Shown in pieces: positions 22,145 to 32,662 of a DNA stretch of 64,000 nucleotides (positions within the stretch are counted from its first letter, which is position 1; each line of letters opens with the position of its first letter). Origin of the DNA: Anaeramoeba flamelloides (taxonomy: Eukaryota; Metamonada; Anaeramoebidae). Position numbers and translations under genes: made by a program. The notes beneath the pieces are model-generated. The model was not told the DNA's origin. It ran no database searches and was given only the letters and a program-made list of their open reading frames with translations. The stretch lies in NCBI GenBank assembly GCA_027625915.1, contig JANTQA010000047.1:10664001-10728000 (forward strand). The letters are read 5' to 3'.

Positions 22145-23488
22145 TTAATTTTCTTTCGAGATTGTTCCAAAACCTGGCTCTTTTGAAAGCGTGATTGTGC
22201 CATTAGATTTGTCCCAATCAAACCCACCTTCAAAAGGTTGGCATTCGTCTGTCACTAAAAGGCCACCGTCTGCGTCTGTATGCCCTGCGAGTAAAGCTAT
22301 TGATCCTGCCATATTGGATGCCAAAACTGAGCCTACCATCATGCCAATCCAAATTGTTAAGCCAGAATTTTGTGCTTCGTGTATAGTCTGTATTGCTTGA
22401 CGAATGCCGCCGGCCTTTTCCAACTTCACGTTGACTCCATGTGAAAACGGTGCAACCTTCATGACAGAATCAACTGTGCTTACTGATTCGTCTGCATAAA
22501 TACGAATTCCTGCTTCAAGGTATTTGCTTTTTACAACTTTCCATGCTTCAATTTCAGATTTTTCCAAGGTTTCGATCTGCAAAGGGAAAGGCTGTTCAAC
22601 CATATATATTTTTTTTTTTAATCGCTCGTCCAACCGATCCAAAAATTGCAAAGATATTTCTGGTGTCCAATCTGCGTTCGCGTCAATTGACCAGATCCCG
22701 TTAATTTTATCAACAATCTCATTTTTTTGGTTTTCCTTTTGGTAGTCCTCAATGATTTCAAAAGTTTTAAATAATAAATCCAAATCCTTTGATGCCTTCA
22801 GTTTCAAATTGCAAGTAAATTTGAGCCCAAATTTTAAAGAGGTTAAAATGGACTCAGGGTTTGTATTAATTCCGATGGTATAAAACGCTGGAATTGCTGG
22901 CAGTTCTACAAGCTGGGTCTTATTGTTCTCGTTCTCATTCTCATTCTCATTCTTGTTCTTGTTCTTGTTCTTGTTCTTGTTCTTGTTGTTTGTTATAATT
23001 TTCCACAAAGGCAGATTGAGACACTTTGATAAAAGATCAAGACAGGCACCTTCAATACCATTTTGTGCTGCTTTTGAATATTTTTCATTGTTCGCAGGGC
23101 ACGTGTCGATTGCGTACAACAAAAGAAGAAACCAATTTGGTAATTCAACAGCAGATAGCCATTCATTTTTTTTTAATGGTAATTCGAAATCAAAACTTTT
23201 TTCTTTGTTTTTTGTTTTGCATATTTTTTCCAAATAGTCATAAAAGGCCTCAAACCAAAGGGAAATGTCTTGTGGATCAGCCAAGTAGCAATTTGGCTTT
23301 TTTGGTGGTAGCCCAATTTCTCCGTACCCAATCTCAGTTCGAGATGAATCAAGGCATACGGAGATTAAACAATTTGTTCGAGTGTTCGTTTTGGAATGAG
23401 AAGTTCCAAAGAGCGTTCGAAGTGTAAGGGGATATTTTGTTTGTTTAATTTCAATTGTGTGGTTTTCTAATTTAAAAAGCTGGGACAT
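22145..23488 (-). CDS. Enolase-superfamily dipeptide-epimerase-like enzyme
   Basis: A single 447-residue frame, ATG to TAA. It shows the full mandelate-racemase/muconate-lactonising fold: an N-terminal capping domain (about 1-130), then the barrel. Catalytic features are visible in order: the KxK pair K229/K231 (NLKLKAS), metal ligands D269 (SIDANADW), E298 (MVEQPFP) and D333 (YADES), the opposite-face base K355 (VNVKLEKAGG), and a DxDGG motif at D405/D407 (HTDADGGLL). The KxK plus GVNVK plus DxDG combination is that of L-Ala-D/L-Glu and related dipeptide epimerases, which invert the second residue of a dipeptide. Exact substrate cannot be read. A Asn-Lys then Asn-Glu repeat insert (residues about 167-189) sits in an exposed loop before the barrel strands and is coded by a (GAACAA)-like microsatellite. 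The family is common in bacteria, so lateral transfer is possible. Upstream DNA is A-rich; no intron is seen. Confidence 0.88.
   Translation of the reverse strand: MSQLFKLENHTIEIKQTKYPLTLRTLFGTSHSKTNTRTNCLISVCLDSSRTEIGYGEIGLPPKKPNCYLADPQDISLWFEAFYDYLEKICKTKNKEKSFDFELPLKKNEWLSAVELPNWFLLLLYAIDTCPANNEKYSKAAQNGIEGACLDLLSKCLNLPLWKIITNNKNKNKNKNKNKNENENENENNKTQLVELPAIPAFYTIGINTNPESILTSLKFGLKFTCNLKLKASKDLDLLFKTFEIIEDYQKENQKNEIVDKINGIWSIDANADWTPEISLQFLDRLDERLKKKIYMVEQPFPLQIETLEKSEIEAWKVVKSKYLEAGIRIYADESVSTVDSVMKVAPFSHGVNVKLEKAGGIRQAIQTIHEAQNSGLTIWIGMMVGSVLASNMAGSIALLAGHTDADGGLLVTDECQPFEGGFDWDKSNGTITLSKEPGFGTISKEN
22922..22990 (-). repeat. In-frame hexamer repeat coding Asn-Lys/Asn-Glu
   Basis: The plus strand shows tandem TTCTCA and TTCTTG units. 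Read on the minus strand they encode the NE and NK runs of the epimerase-like enzyme. The repeat keeps the frame and interrupts an otherwise well-conserved enzyme. Confidence 0.85.
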
Positions 23489-23739
23489 TTTTAAGACAAA
23501 AGAAGCTAAAAAACAAGAAGAAGAAAAAATAAATTTTCAAGTGGAAAATCCAATTTTCAAATGGTTAGAGAGAAATCAGAACCTTGAAAACATTGTTTGT
23601 GTGTTTTTTTTTTAGGTATTTGATTTCTTCATAATTAACAAAAGCGGAATAATTATTTTCCGATTATCAAGTATAAATCTTGGTCTTTAATTATTTAAAA
23701 AGCAATTGAAAATAAAGAAATTTAAAGTTAAAAAGATCA

Positions 23740-23930
23740 ATACTGTAATTTGAATTATAAATAGGAACACTTTTCACTTCTTATTCAATTTCCTTTTTAA
23801 AATATACGTGACCACAAAATACAATCCACTACTTCTTCAAGAACTGAAGTTATAAAAGAAGAAAATGGAAATAGAATTGAAAATTTATTCCCTTTTAGAA
23901 TTCAAATACCAGTAAAGTTAATTCCCATTT
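23740..23930 (+). repeat. Fragment of the CAGTCAAAG element family interior
   Basis: Matches the element interior at 14.8 kb and 56.3 kb in order: ACTTTTCACTTC, a T-rich block, ACCACAAAATACAA, then GAATTCAAATACCAGT. It is diverged and lacks element ends. Confidence 0.4.
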
Positions 23931-24998
23931 ATCATTAGGATACCAGTGATTAAAAAAAAAAGTGTAAAAAATTGATTATTACACTATCCGATTTTTAATT
24001 GTTGAACATAAATCAATAAAAGTTTAAAGTTCTTAATGTGAAAAAATAATTTACTGAAAGATAAAAAAAAAAACAATTCCAACAAAATACACAGATGAAT
24101 TGCGGCTTTATATCGAATTTAACTCTACAGTACAAAAGTTTGATATTTAAAGAGTTATCAATAATTTGTAAAGAACTTTTTCACAATTCACCTCGTTTAT
24201 CAGCAAGACAAGGAAATTTTTTTCAAAAAAAAAACTCTAAATTTCCTATTTTTGAAAAATACACTCATATAATAAACATTATTATACATAACAATTTTCA
24301 AAAAGGTTTACAACTTTAATAGATATTAATAGGAATTGAAAAAAAAATGAAATTTTTCAGTAATATTTTTTTTGGTTTTTAATTGTAAAATTTTTGAATT
24401 TTTTAATTGACTTAGTAGAGAGATAAATTTCAAGTATTTTTTTAATAGTCTAAAAAGAAACATATTTTTCAATTTTAAAATAGCACAAAATATTTCAATC
24501 AAAAGATATCGCAAAATTAAATTGAAAATCTGATTTTTTATCTGTTTTTGGGATATTTTTTTTCATTTTATTTTTTTCCATGTTTGAGTTTTTATATACA
24601 TTCCCGATTGTTTTCTGCAAATTGCTTTAGCATTTATTCTTTTTTCAGTCTTAATGTTCAATCAAAAATTAATTCATTTCAACTTTTTTCATTAAAAAAA
24701 TACCCCTAAAATAGGTGTTTTTTTTTCAAAAGTCAGTATTTTTGAGAAGGGGGGTATTCGGATTTTCAAGAGTTAAATTGCTATCCTTTTTTTATTACAT
24801 AAAATTATGGTAACTTTTAAAAAAATAATTTATAAAAGAAGTATAACTGAAATCCACGGTATAGTTTTGGCTATTTTAATTTTTGGTATTTAAATTTTCA
24901 TTGTAGTGAGTTTTTATTGACTATTTCAATTTTTTTTTCTTTACAATCGATATAACGAGATTTCTCTTTTCAAATAAAAGGACACATCAATGTTTAAA

Positions 24999-25540
24999 AT
25001 AAACCCCAATTCAAAATTTTTAACACACCAAAATTCGATTAGTGAAAAAAAAACTTATTTAACCAATTCAAGAAGATTTCCCAAATTAGAACCATTCACT
25101 AATTGAAATGTTAACACTTGTTTATAAATTACAATACTCACAAAACAATAAATAAATAATTCTCAATATTAATAAATCACGGGTGTGTTAAATAATTTGG
25201 AGAGAGCAAAACAAAAAAAAACATTGTGCTAAATTTTTTTAAATTCTATTAGGAATATTGATCGATCAAATGATTAGATATCATCAACTAATTTTATTTG
25301 AGTTCTTCTATTTGGAACAACTCAACTTTAACATAATATAAACTGTAAAAAATATTGATCAAACCAAACAAGTTAGGTAATTCAAACAATTAAATGAAAA
25401 CAAAAACCAAAAGATGAAAAAATGATTTTCATATGTTACAAAAATCAAAATTATTTGCAATTTGAATGAAATTGTATTATTGTGATTGTTTGGAACGTTT
25501 TAGATGTGTGGAAAATTTTGAATTTTAGTTTATTTAATTT
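24999..25540 (+). repeat. 0.54 kb dispersed repeat, copy A
   Basis: Matches 47264-47800 in the same orientation almost continuously, from AAACCCCAATTCAAAATTTT through TTGGAACGTTTTAG. The visible left end (AAACCCCAATTC, then TTAACACACC) is echoed in inverted form inside (GGTGTGTTAAATAATTTGG at about 25185-25200). That suggests a Tc1/mariner-type origin. No intact coding frame. Confidence 0.65.
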
Positions 25541-26057
25541 TAATTTTTATTGTTTTGTTTTAATGAATTTTAAATATCCAGTTAAGTGTTTTTTTTTTAT
25601 GTTTTAAAGAGTTTCTTATATTTTAGAATGATACTATAATTAATTTGATTCAATTATGAATAATTCTTGAAATTTTCTGTGCCTATTTATTTGAAAAAGA
25701 GTTTATTTTCAAATACAAATAATAAGTACGGATTTAATGAGTAATAATCAATATCCCTCTTAATATTGTATGAAAAATTTGCAAAAAGAAATACTTACAA
25801 AGAGAATCTCATTTGAAATATAATAAAAAATCCCTCACTTTTTTGGAAATACCTTAACTGAAAATAGTTGTATAAAAATTTTTTTATTGAAATTCATAAA
25901 AAAAATTTTACTCTCGAAAATGTTAAAAATAAAAAAAAAAAAAAAAATATTTTGTATATAATTTTAAAAGAGTTATTAAACAATAATTTAATAAATATTT
26001 TCTTTTCTTTTCTTATAATTTATGTAATTATTTTCATGTTTTTTTTTTTTTTTTTTT

Positions 26058-29000
26058 TTAGCGATCATAACCATCAACTTTTAAATATTTTGCGATTAAA
26101 ATAAAATCTTTTAAACTCTGATGAAAATTATTTTTATGCAATTGTATATGTTTGTTCAAATTTGACCAACCATGCTTATGGATTAATTTAAAAATGGATG
26201 ACCAAATCTGGTGTTTAAATAATAAACTAAGTTCTTGGCTTTTTTGTTCACAACTTTCGTACCCAATTAAACTATTACAAACTTGCAAAGCTTTTACAAT
26301 CCCTCCACTTTCATCCAACAATCTTAATAATTTAAAAGTTATACAATAATGCAATAAATCCTTGTTTTTCGGTTCTAGTATGGCATTGGAATAAGCTTGT
26401 TTCGCCTCTTTCAATTTATTTAATTTTTTACACAAATCTCCAATCATTTCCCACTCGTTTCTTGGTGTTTTTTTTAAATTGTTTTCTTCCCATCGATTTG
26501 GGTTATTTTTGATTGAAATTTTATTATAAACTTTAAATTTTTTTTTAAAATTTTTAAATACTTTTTTCAACCATGCTTTTGGATAAGTGTTATAAATAAA
26601 ATTTTTTTCATTTGAAGACTTTGCAAATTTCAAATTAATTTTTTCTCTTTGAACTTTTTTGTTTTTTTCATTTTTTTTTTCCTTTTCCTTTTCCTTTCCC
26701 TTTTCCTTTCCCTTCCCCTTTCCCTTTCCCTTTCCCTTTTCCTTTCCCTTTTCCTTTCCCTTTCCCTTTTTTCTTTCTTTCTCTTCTTCACTTTCTTGCT
26801 CTTTTGTGTTTTCCTTTTCTTTTTTCCTTTCGTTTTTGATTTCTTTTAAATCGTTAATAGAAGATGATTTATTTTTTTTATTATTCAAATCAGATTCACT
26901 CTTGCCTTCACTTTCAGAAGCCCCAAAATATCCAAAATCAGAGATTTCATTAGATTTATTTATTTGTTTAAGAATTAAATTGTTTGATAAATTATGTTTT
27001 GTGATTTTACACTTTTGATTAGATCCCTTTTCTTTTCCAATTTTCCAATTTTCTTTTTCTATTGTTTCTTTTTCTTGTGGAATTTCTGCTTCTTGAAGAG
27101 AAGAAAATTCTGATTTTGCTTTAAAATTTGAAAAATCAGCAAAACTTGACTCTTTTGCAAAAGTTATTTCTTTTTGTACTTTCTTTTTGGTTTCTATTTT
27201 TTCAATTTTTTCATCATTATTTTTGGTTTTATTTACTTCGTTTTGTTCTTGTTTGTTATTTTCGCTTTCATTACCATTTGTACTTCTGTTGATTTTTTGA
27301 TCATTATCAATTAATTCAAATGGCGACGAACCAGACCACTCATTCATGCCAGATAAATCTTCTTGTGCTTGAGATGTTTGTTTCGTTAATTGTGAAGTAT
27401 TTTTTTCATTTACTTGGTCAAATTTTTCTTCAGTTTTGTTTTCTTTTTCATTCTCATTTTCATTATCATTATTATTTTCATTTTTGATTTCCTTCTTTTC
27501 CTCCATTTCTTTTTTATTCTGGCTTTCTTTTTCATTTTCATTTTCTTTTTCTTTTTCTTTTTCTTTTTCATTTTCTTTTTCAATTTTCTTTTCCTCTTCT
27601 TCTCCGCTTACCCTTTCCTTTCCCTTTCCCTTCTCCTTTCCGTTTTTAATTTCATCTCCCTTTAGGTTGATTTGATTTAATTCGATATCTTTAGAAAATG
27701 GAAGAACTCCTGTTTTTCTTAATTCTTCTTTGTACGATTTACCAATATTTTCGTAATTGACATCAAAATAATGTTTATTTTCATTTATAAATATGTTTTT
27801 GGTATAAAAATTTTCTAAATCATCATGGCAATGATCTTGGTAATTTAGCCATTCGTCCCACATTTGGTCTGTTAATTTTAAATCGTTAATGCGGAATTGG
27901 TTTAGAACCAATTCTTTTTTTTTTAATTCCTTCTTCTCGTTAAAGAATTTTCTTTTTTCCGATGATAGCATGCTCCAGCCAAGAATTGAAAACATCTCGA
28001 TGATGGCCTTGAAGGCGATTTCTTTCTGATTGCCCTTTATTGGTTCACTTTTTAACTTCGAAAGGGTATAAGAAATATTTGAAACCCTTTTCATTTTCAA
28101 TACAATCTTTTTCCAATCATATGTCCAATTTGTTTTGATTGGTTGGGTAATTTCAATTGGCTTTGGGAAATTTTTGTTAAATATATTTTTTTCCAGAAAT
28201 GTTAAATTATAAAAATCCAAAAGTGAGATAACTTTTGAAGAATAATTCTGATTCAAATGAAAATTGCTTTTAAAGGGGTTATCATTATTATCACGTGGGA
28301 TTAAATTTAAGATTTCAAATGCTTGATTATATTTTTTTTGATTCAAAAATTCATTCGCTAAAATTTTCCAAGATTTTGGAGAAAAGGGAATTAAATGGTG
28401 AATTTTTCGAGCATAGCTAAATGACTCAATATTATCTTCAAGTAAATTATAGCATTTCACTATTTCTTTTAAAATTGGAATTGATTCTGGTATCCTTGAA
28501 TTGGATTCTAAAAGTAGTTTTAGGGCTTGTTTGATTTTTCCATTTTTCCTCATACACTTTGAAATTAAAGATGAATATTCCCAATCATATTGTAAAAATT
28601 GAAGGAAAAAATTTTCACCCTTTTGGTACAGACAATTCCGATTAAAAAAGCTTTGCAAGGCGTATGTTAATAAATTATTAGAGTTGGTTGGTAATAATTT
28701 TGGATTTTTGTGAGACAGCTCCTTGCCTACCCCCTTTATTAATTGATTTCTTGCAATCTTGAAACATTCATTTAATTTTTGGCTTTGTGATTGGTAAATA
28801 AGTTCAAGTGCTTTTAATTTTTGTTTTTGTTTTTCTTCTTTATCGTTTTTTTTATTATTTCCCTTCTTGGGCTTTTCTTCCTTCTTTTCTTTTTCTTTTT
28901 CATTTTCATTTTCATTTTCTTTGTTTTTTTGTTTACTTTTTTCTTTAACTTTTTTCTTGTTTTTTTTCTCAAACTTAATTATATTATGTAGATTTTGATA

Positions 29001-29552
29001 ATTAAACGGATCAAGTTCATAATTAACAACCAAACTTGGATATTTAATAAAATCAGGCTTTAAACACCACGACCTAATAAAAGAAGCCAAACTTAAATAT
29101 TTCCAAAGAAGATCTTTGTTTTTTGGTTGGATCTCTTCTTCTTTCTGTAGGCCCTTCTTTAGCTTAATCCAGCGTAGATTAAATGTTCCAGGCAAACTAA
29201 AAGATACCCTTAAATCAATTTTACTGATCGGATCATAGGTGCAATATGTTCCCGCAACAATTGCCCACTTGGCACGATTAAAGCTAATCCTCGACTTCTT
29301 TTGTTGGTTAGAAAGCAACTTTCCAAAATAGGCTGCAATACTTGGTGTGCCCTTTGAAAAATCAATCCCAACACAATGGTGATAAAATCCTATTGGCTCG
29401 ATGATGTCTTTCGAACTGTCTTGTTTCGCCAAATGAATTAAGTCAGGTATTTCGTACGTACTTGAAGATTCCTTTAATTGCTTGCAACGAGCAATAAGGG
29501 ACTCTCCTAATTTATTTTCAGCACACTCATACAAATCAGAAATTGTTTTCAT
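26058..29552 (-). CDS. ChAPs-family (exomer cargo adaptor-like) TPR protein
   Basis: An uninterrupted frame of 1164 residues, ATG at 29552. The N-terminus carries motifs I associate with fungal ChAPs proteins (Chs6/Bch1/Bud7): YHHCVGIDFSKGTPSIAAYF at about 58-77, TYCTYDPISKIDLRVSFSLPG, then YPSLVVNYELDPF. A middle part has TPR-like helical pairs (AFEILNLIP, NWTYDWKKIVLKM, EMFSILGWSML, MWDEWLNYQDHCHDDLENFY). Two Lys/Glu/Asn-rich tracts (about residues 200-235 and 650-970) interrupt the fold and explain the extra length over yeast relatives of about 700-750 residues. The C-terminal 170 residues resume TPR helices (NEWEMIGDLCKKLNKLKEAKQAYSNAI). In yeast, ChAPs proteins work with Chs5 to carry selected membrane proteins from the trans-Golgi network to the plasma membrane. 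The family call rests on recognised motifs, not a search. Confidence 0.72.
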   Translation of the reverse strand: MKTISDLYECAENKLGESLIARCKQLKESSSTYEIPDLIHLAKQDSSKDIIEPIGFYHHCVGIDFSKGTPSIAAYFGKLLSNQQKKSRISFNRAKWAIVAGTYCTYDPISKIDLRVSFSLPGTFNLRWIKLKKGLQKEEEIQPKNKDLLWKYLSLASFIRSWCLKPDFIKYPSLVVNYELDPFNYQNLHNIIKFEKKNKKKVKEKSKQKNKENENENEKEKEKKEEKPKKGNNKKNDKEEKQKQKLKALELIYQSQSQKLNECFKIARNQLIKGVGKELSHKNPKLLPTNSNNLLTYALQSFFNRNCLYQKGENFFLQFLQYDWEYSSLISKCMRKNGKIKQALKLLLESNSRIPESIPILKEIVKCYNLLEDNIESFSYARKIHHLIPFSPKSWKILANEFLNQKKYNQAFEILNLIPRDNNDNPFKSNFHLNQNYSSKVISLLDFYNLTFLEKNIFNKNFPKPIEITQPIKTNWTYDWKKIVLKMKRVSNISYTLSKLKSEPIKGNQKEIAFKAIIEMFSILGWSMLSSEKRKFFNEKKELKKKELVLNQFRINDLKLTDQMWDEWLNYQDHCHDDLENFYTKNIFINENKHYFDVNYENIGKSYKEELRKTGVLPFSKDIELNQINLKGDEIKNGKEKGKGKERVSGEEEEKKIEKENEKEKEKEKENENEKESQNKKEMEEKKEIKNENNNDNENENEKENKTEEKFDQVNEKNTSQLTKQTSQAQEDLSGMNEWSGSSPFELIDNDQKINRSTNGNESENNKQEQNEVNKTKNNDEKIEKIETKKKVQKEITFAKESSFADFSNFKAKSEFSSLQEAEIPQEKETIEKENWKIGKEKGSNQKCKITKHNLSNNLILKQINKSNEISDFGYFGASESEGKSESDLNNKKNKSSSINDLKEIKNERKKEKENTKEQESEEEKERKKGKGKEKGKEKGKGKGKGKGKEKGKEKEKEKKNEKNKKVQREKINLKFAKSSNEKNFIYNTYPKAWLKKVFKNFKKKFKVYNKISIKNNPNRWEENNLKKTPRNEWEMIGDLCKKLNKLKEAKQAYSNAILEPKNKDLLHYCITFKLLRLLDESGGIVKALQVCNSLIGYESCEQKSQELSLLFKHQIWSSIFKLIHKHGWSNLNKHIQLHKNNFHQSLKDFILIAKYLKVDGYDR
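26680..26790 (-). repeat. Pentamer/hexamer tract coding Lys/Glu/Gly repeat in the ChAPs-like gene
   Basis: The plus strand is a near-uniform CCTTTT/CCCTTT tract. On the minus strand it encodes KGKGKEKGKEK. Nearly the same tract, in the matching frame, occurs in the pseudokinase-HECT gene at 9640-9770. Confidence 0.85.
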
Positions 29553-31837
29553 TCAAGTGGCAAGAATAGGTCTTGTTGGGTTCTTGTTTTCCAAGCAATA
29601 AGAAAAGTTTCAAAAAATGATAAAAAAAAAAAAGTCCTATAATATTGAATAATAAAGTAAATATTAAAAACTTTTGTTGACTGTGTTTATCCTTAGCGAC
29701 CTTTGAGTTGAAGTCTCAATTTTAGTCCTTTCGAAATACTCTTTATAACTGATGAATTGCTTTTTTTAATTCTAATCCTTCACAATAAATCATAATACAA
29801 AAAATAAGAGCTATTGAAAATAAATAAAAGATTGATGAAAACAACTTGGTTTTATCTGAGATTTTTATAGTTTTTGTAATGATTAATAGAAAGTAATATC
29901 AAACCTAAAACCTGAATTTTTCAAAAAACTTGAAAAATCCATTTTTGATCAATTGAAAATCGTAGAAAAAATTGAAAATTTGTTCCAACTTTTTAGATAA
30001 ATCCGAAGATAACCCAATAATCATATATTTCAATTACTCCTTTGGGTATTATTTAAATATTCCAAATCGATCAATTATAAGCCTTGAGTAAATGTTAAAA
30101 TCGAAAAAATCCTAAATTTGAAAAATTAATTGAGAACTTGACTTGAAATTCAAATCTTATTTATTTCACTATCACTTTAATAAATAAATTTATATTTTGT
30201 GATAGTTTTTGATAATTAATTTATTTTATATTTACATTGTTTAAATAAAAGTATTTAAGGGATCAGTGGCATACAGTAACAGTATAAAAAGAAAAAATAT
30301 ATTTTTAATGGATTATGTTTTTACAAATTTTATATATCAAATTTCAAAAAAATTAGTGATAGAATAAGTAACCCAAAAAAGAAGATTTTTTTTTTAATAT
30401 CAATTTTTTTTTCCATTTTTTCTGAAAAAGAAATATTTTAATTAATTTTCCTTCTTTCAATATGAAATATATTTTTTTACCTCGTTAGTGACTAATTTCA
30501 TAATATTTAAACTATAAATCATTTTCCTTGTTATAAATATTAAAGAAGAATTTTTTTCTTTTTGGAGATAACTCTTTTGCTTAAACAAAAAAAGATTTAT
30601 TCAACTGGTTGAAAATAATTAATATTATTATTAAGAAAAAATAATGATATGTTTTTAAATTTTTAAAATAATTTACTTTTTAAGTATAAACTGGGTTTTT
30701 GGTCTAAAATGAATTTAGATTTTTCAAAATATAAATTTTCTTCAAGATATTTGGGAATTATGTAATTTACTCCATAAATTTAAATTCAATTTTTTTATTC
30801 CAATTTTGATTGAAATTGTTAACATAGATTCTTTTGAATAAGACCAAACAATTTATAAAAAAAAAATTTTCAAAATTAAAATTTTTTTTTCATTTTTTTT
30901 TTAATTAGTTTATAAAAAATGAATCTAAGAAAATACCAATAAAAAATTAGGAAAAAGTAGAGTAAAAAAAATATTTTAATGTATCTGTTTTTAGGGTATG
31001 TTCTTCTTTCAACCCTTTTTTTTTTTTTTGTAGAAAGTTTTGTATTAAAAAGTCTGAAATAAAGATTATTTAAACTTTTTGATTCTGTTTTTTTTTTTTT
31101 TGATTTTATTTTAGTGGTATTTGTTTATTAATTTCAATTGAATCTTTATAAAAATAGTTAAATAATTTAAAAAAATAATTCAGTAATCAAAAAAAAAATT
31201 ATATTAATAATTGCCAAAAGTCTATTTCAATTATAACTTAGCAACTTTTTGAAGATTCCTTGAACTTTATTAAAAAAAAAAAAAAAAAGAACTAAATTAT
31301 AATAAAAGTGCATAAAACGAGCCCGAAACGAAAACCGAACCAAAAAGAGAGAAAATTTATTAAAAAAAATTTATCATTATTGAAAAACTGTAAAATTCAC
31401 TTTAAATATCACTTTATTTCAATTTTCTTTAAGGTACTTTAATCCCAAAATCATTTTTCAATTATTCATGAAAAGGACTGATGCAAATCATTTTTATAAT
31501 GTAAAAAGCCAAAGTGAAGAAAAATAAAAAAGCCAAAAAATAAAACAAGAAAAAAGAAAAATGGAAATTTTAAAAGAATTTATAAGAATTTATAAGAAGT
31601 AATTGTGGAAACACCAAACAAAAACAAACAAATAATGCTATTTTTTATTAAGAACACCAAAAATAACAACAACAGGACTTTTCATTATTTTTTTTTAATT
31701 TAATTTGACATTGATCATGAATGTTCATTTAGAAGTTTTGTTAATTAATTGCACTTTCTTTTTTTTTTCTTTTTGATCTTAATTTCTTTAACAACACAAA
31801 ATTTTTTTTGATTACTTTTAGTTTTTTTATTTTCAAG

Positions 31838-32056
31838 TTACTTCAAATTGTCCTGTTTCAGCATCCCATTATTAGTAAGTAACCACTTGGTCTTTTTCCT
31901 TTGTAACTCTTCTTCACAATATACAACTGTTCCAAGGCTACCGTGAAATTTTATCAATATTAAATTTTGATGTTGATATAGATTTTTAAATCGAAGAATA
32001 TAAGAATAAGAAAGCTTATATTGAAAATATTCATTCATAAATGAGTTGATAGACAA
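31838..32056 (-). pseudogene. Small unknown coding-like segment, copy 1 of an inverted pair
   Basis: A 72-residue open frame of mixed composition, with motifs YFQYKLSYSYILRF, NLYQHQNLILIKFHGSLG and KTKWLLTNNGML. The DNA from about 31905 to 32030 is repeated in reverse at about 32215-32335, and the translated match continues there. Conservation at protein level suggests both are pieces of a once-coding unit such as a gene family or transposon gene. I do not recognise the family. It could also be a short last exon. Confidence 0.4.
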
Positions 32057-32204
32057 AATATTTTTCTAATGTGATCAAAAAATAAATTCATTTTTTAGTC
32101 AAAATTTTATGTCGTTTCTTAATGAATTTTTGATGTTTAGTGTTATTTTGGGTTCTGAAAATTTATTTTTTGAAAATCAGAAAAAATTCTTGAATATTGG
32201 CTCA

Positions 32205-32345
32205 TTTAGGAATTTTTTTTTCAATATGAGCTTTATTATTCTCATATTGAACTTTTTAGAAATTTATATCAACATCAAAATTTGATATTGATAAATTTTC
32301 AAGGTAGCTTTGGATTGACTGTAAAAGAAGATTCAAACAGTGAAA
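32205..32345 (+). pseudogene. Small unknown coding-like segment, copy 2 (inverted)
   Basis: On the plus strand one frame reads FQYELYYSHIELFRNLYQHQ, then NLILINFQGSFG and LTVKEDSN. This parallels copy 1 (FQYKLSYSYILRFKNLYQHQ, then NLILIKFHGSLG). The copies face each other about 180 bases apart. No start codon is obvious, and the frame closes soon after the match ends. Confidence 0.4.
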
Positions 32346-32662
32346 AAATGTAGAAAAATAAAAACAAACAAATGAGAGTCACTCTTCCTATAAAATAAAA
32401 AATTATTAAAATAGATTAATAATGATATATCTTCATTGATTTTAATTTATTTTAATTCCAAATCAAAAATTTAAACTTCTATAGGTAAATAAAAAAAATA
32501 AATAAATAATTGTTAATTAATATTGGAAAATATTTTTTTGTCAATATTTATATCAAAAAATAAAAAATAAAAAAAGAAAAATCAAAATGAAAAGAAAAAG
32601 AAAAGAAAAAGAAAAAGAAAACAGAAAAACAAAGTGTAAAATTAAAAAAAAGAAAAGCAGTC

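Larger units (their letters stand above)
23489..26057. other. Gene-free intergenic DNA with repeat fragments
   Basis: Contains a fragment of the CAGTCAAAG element family (about 23740-23930) and one copy of a 0.54 kb dispersed repeat (24999-25540). A 74-residue open stretch at 24095-24319 (+) was judged too weak to call. The end, next to the ChAPs-like gene stop, is a long T run. Confidence 0.5.
29553..32662. other. Intergenic DNA, mostly featureless
   Basis: From 29.6 to 31.8 kb it is A/T-rich with long T and A runs and nothing recognised. At 31.84-32.34 kb there is an inverted pair of a coding-like segment, listed separately. The last 130 bases before the eIF2B delta stop are an A/G-rich (GAAAA)n tract. 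Confidence 0.55.

Noticed and set aside
24095-24319. 74-residue plus-strand frame (KELSIICKELFHNSPRLSAR)
   Set aside because: More protein-like than its surroundings and preceded by ACACAG, but no second copy, domain or neighbouring exon supports it.
26649-27675. Plus-strand Phe/Ser/Pro-rich frames
   Set aside because: Antisense of the charged tracts in the ChAPs-like gene.
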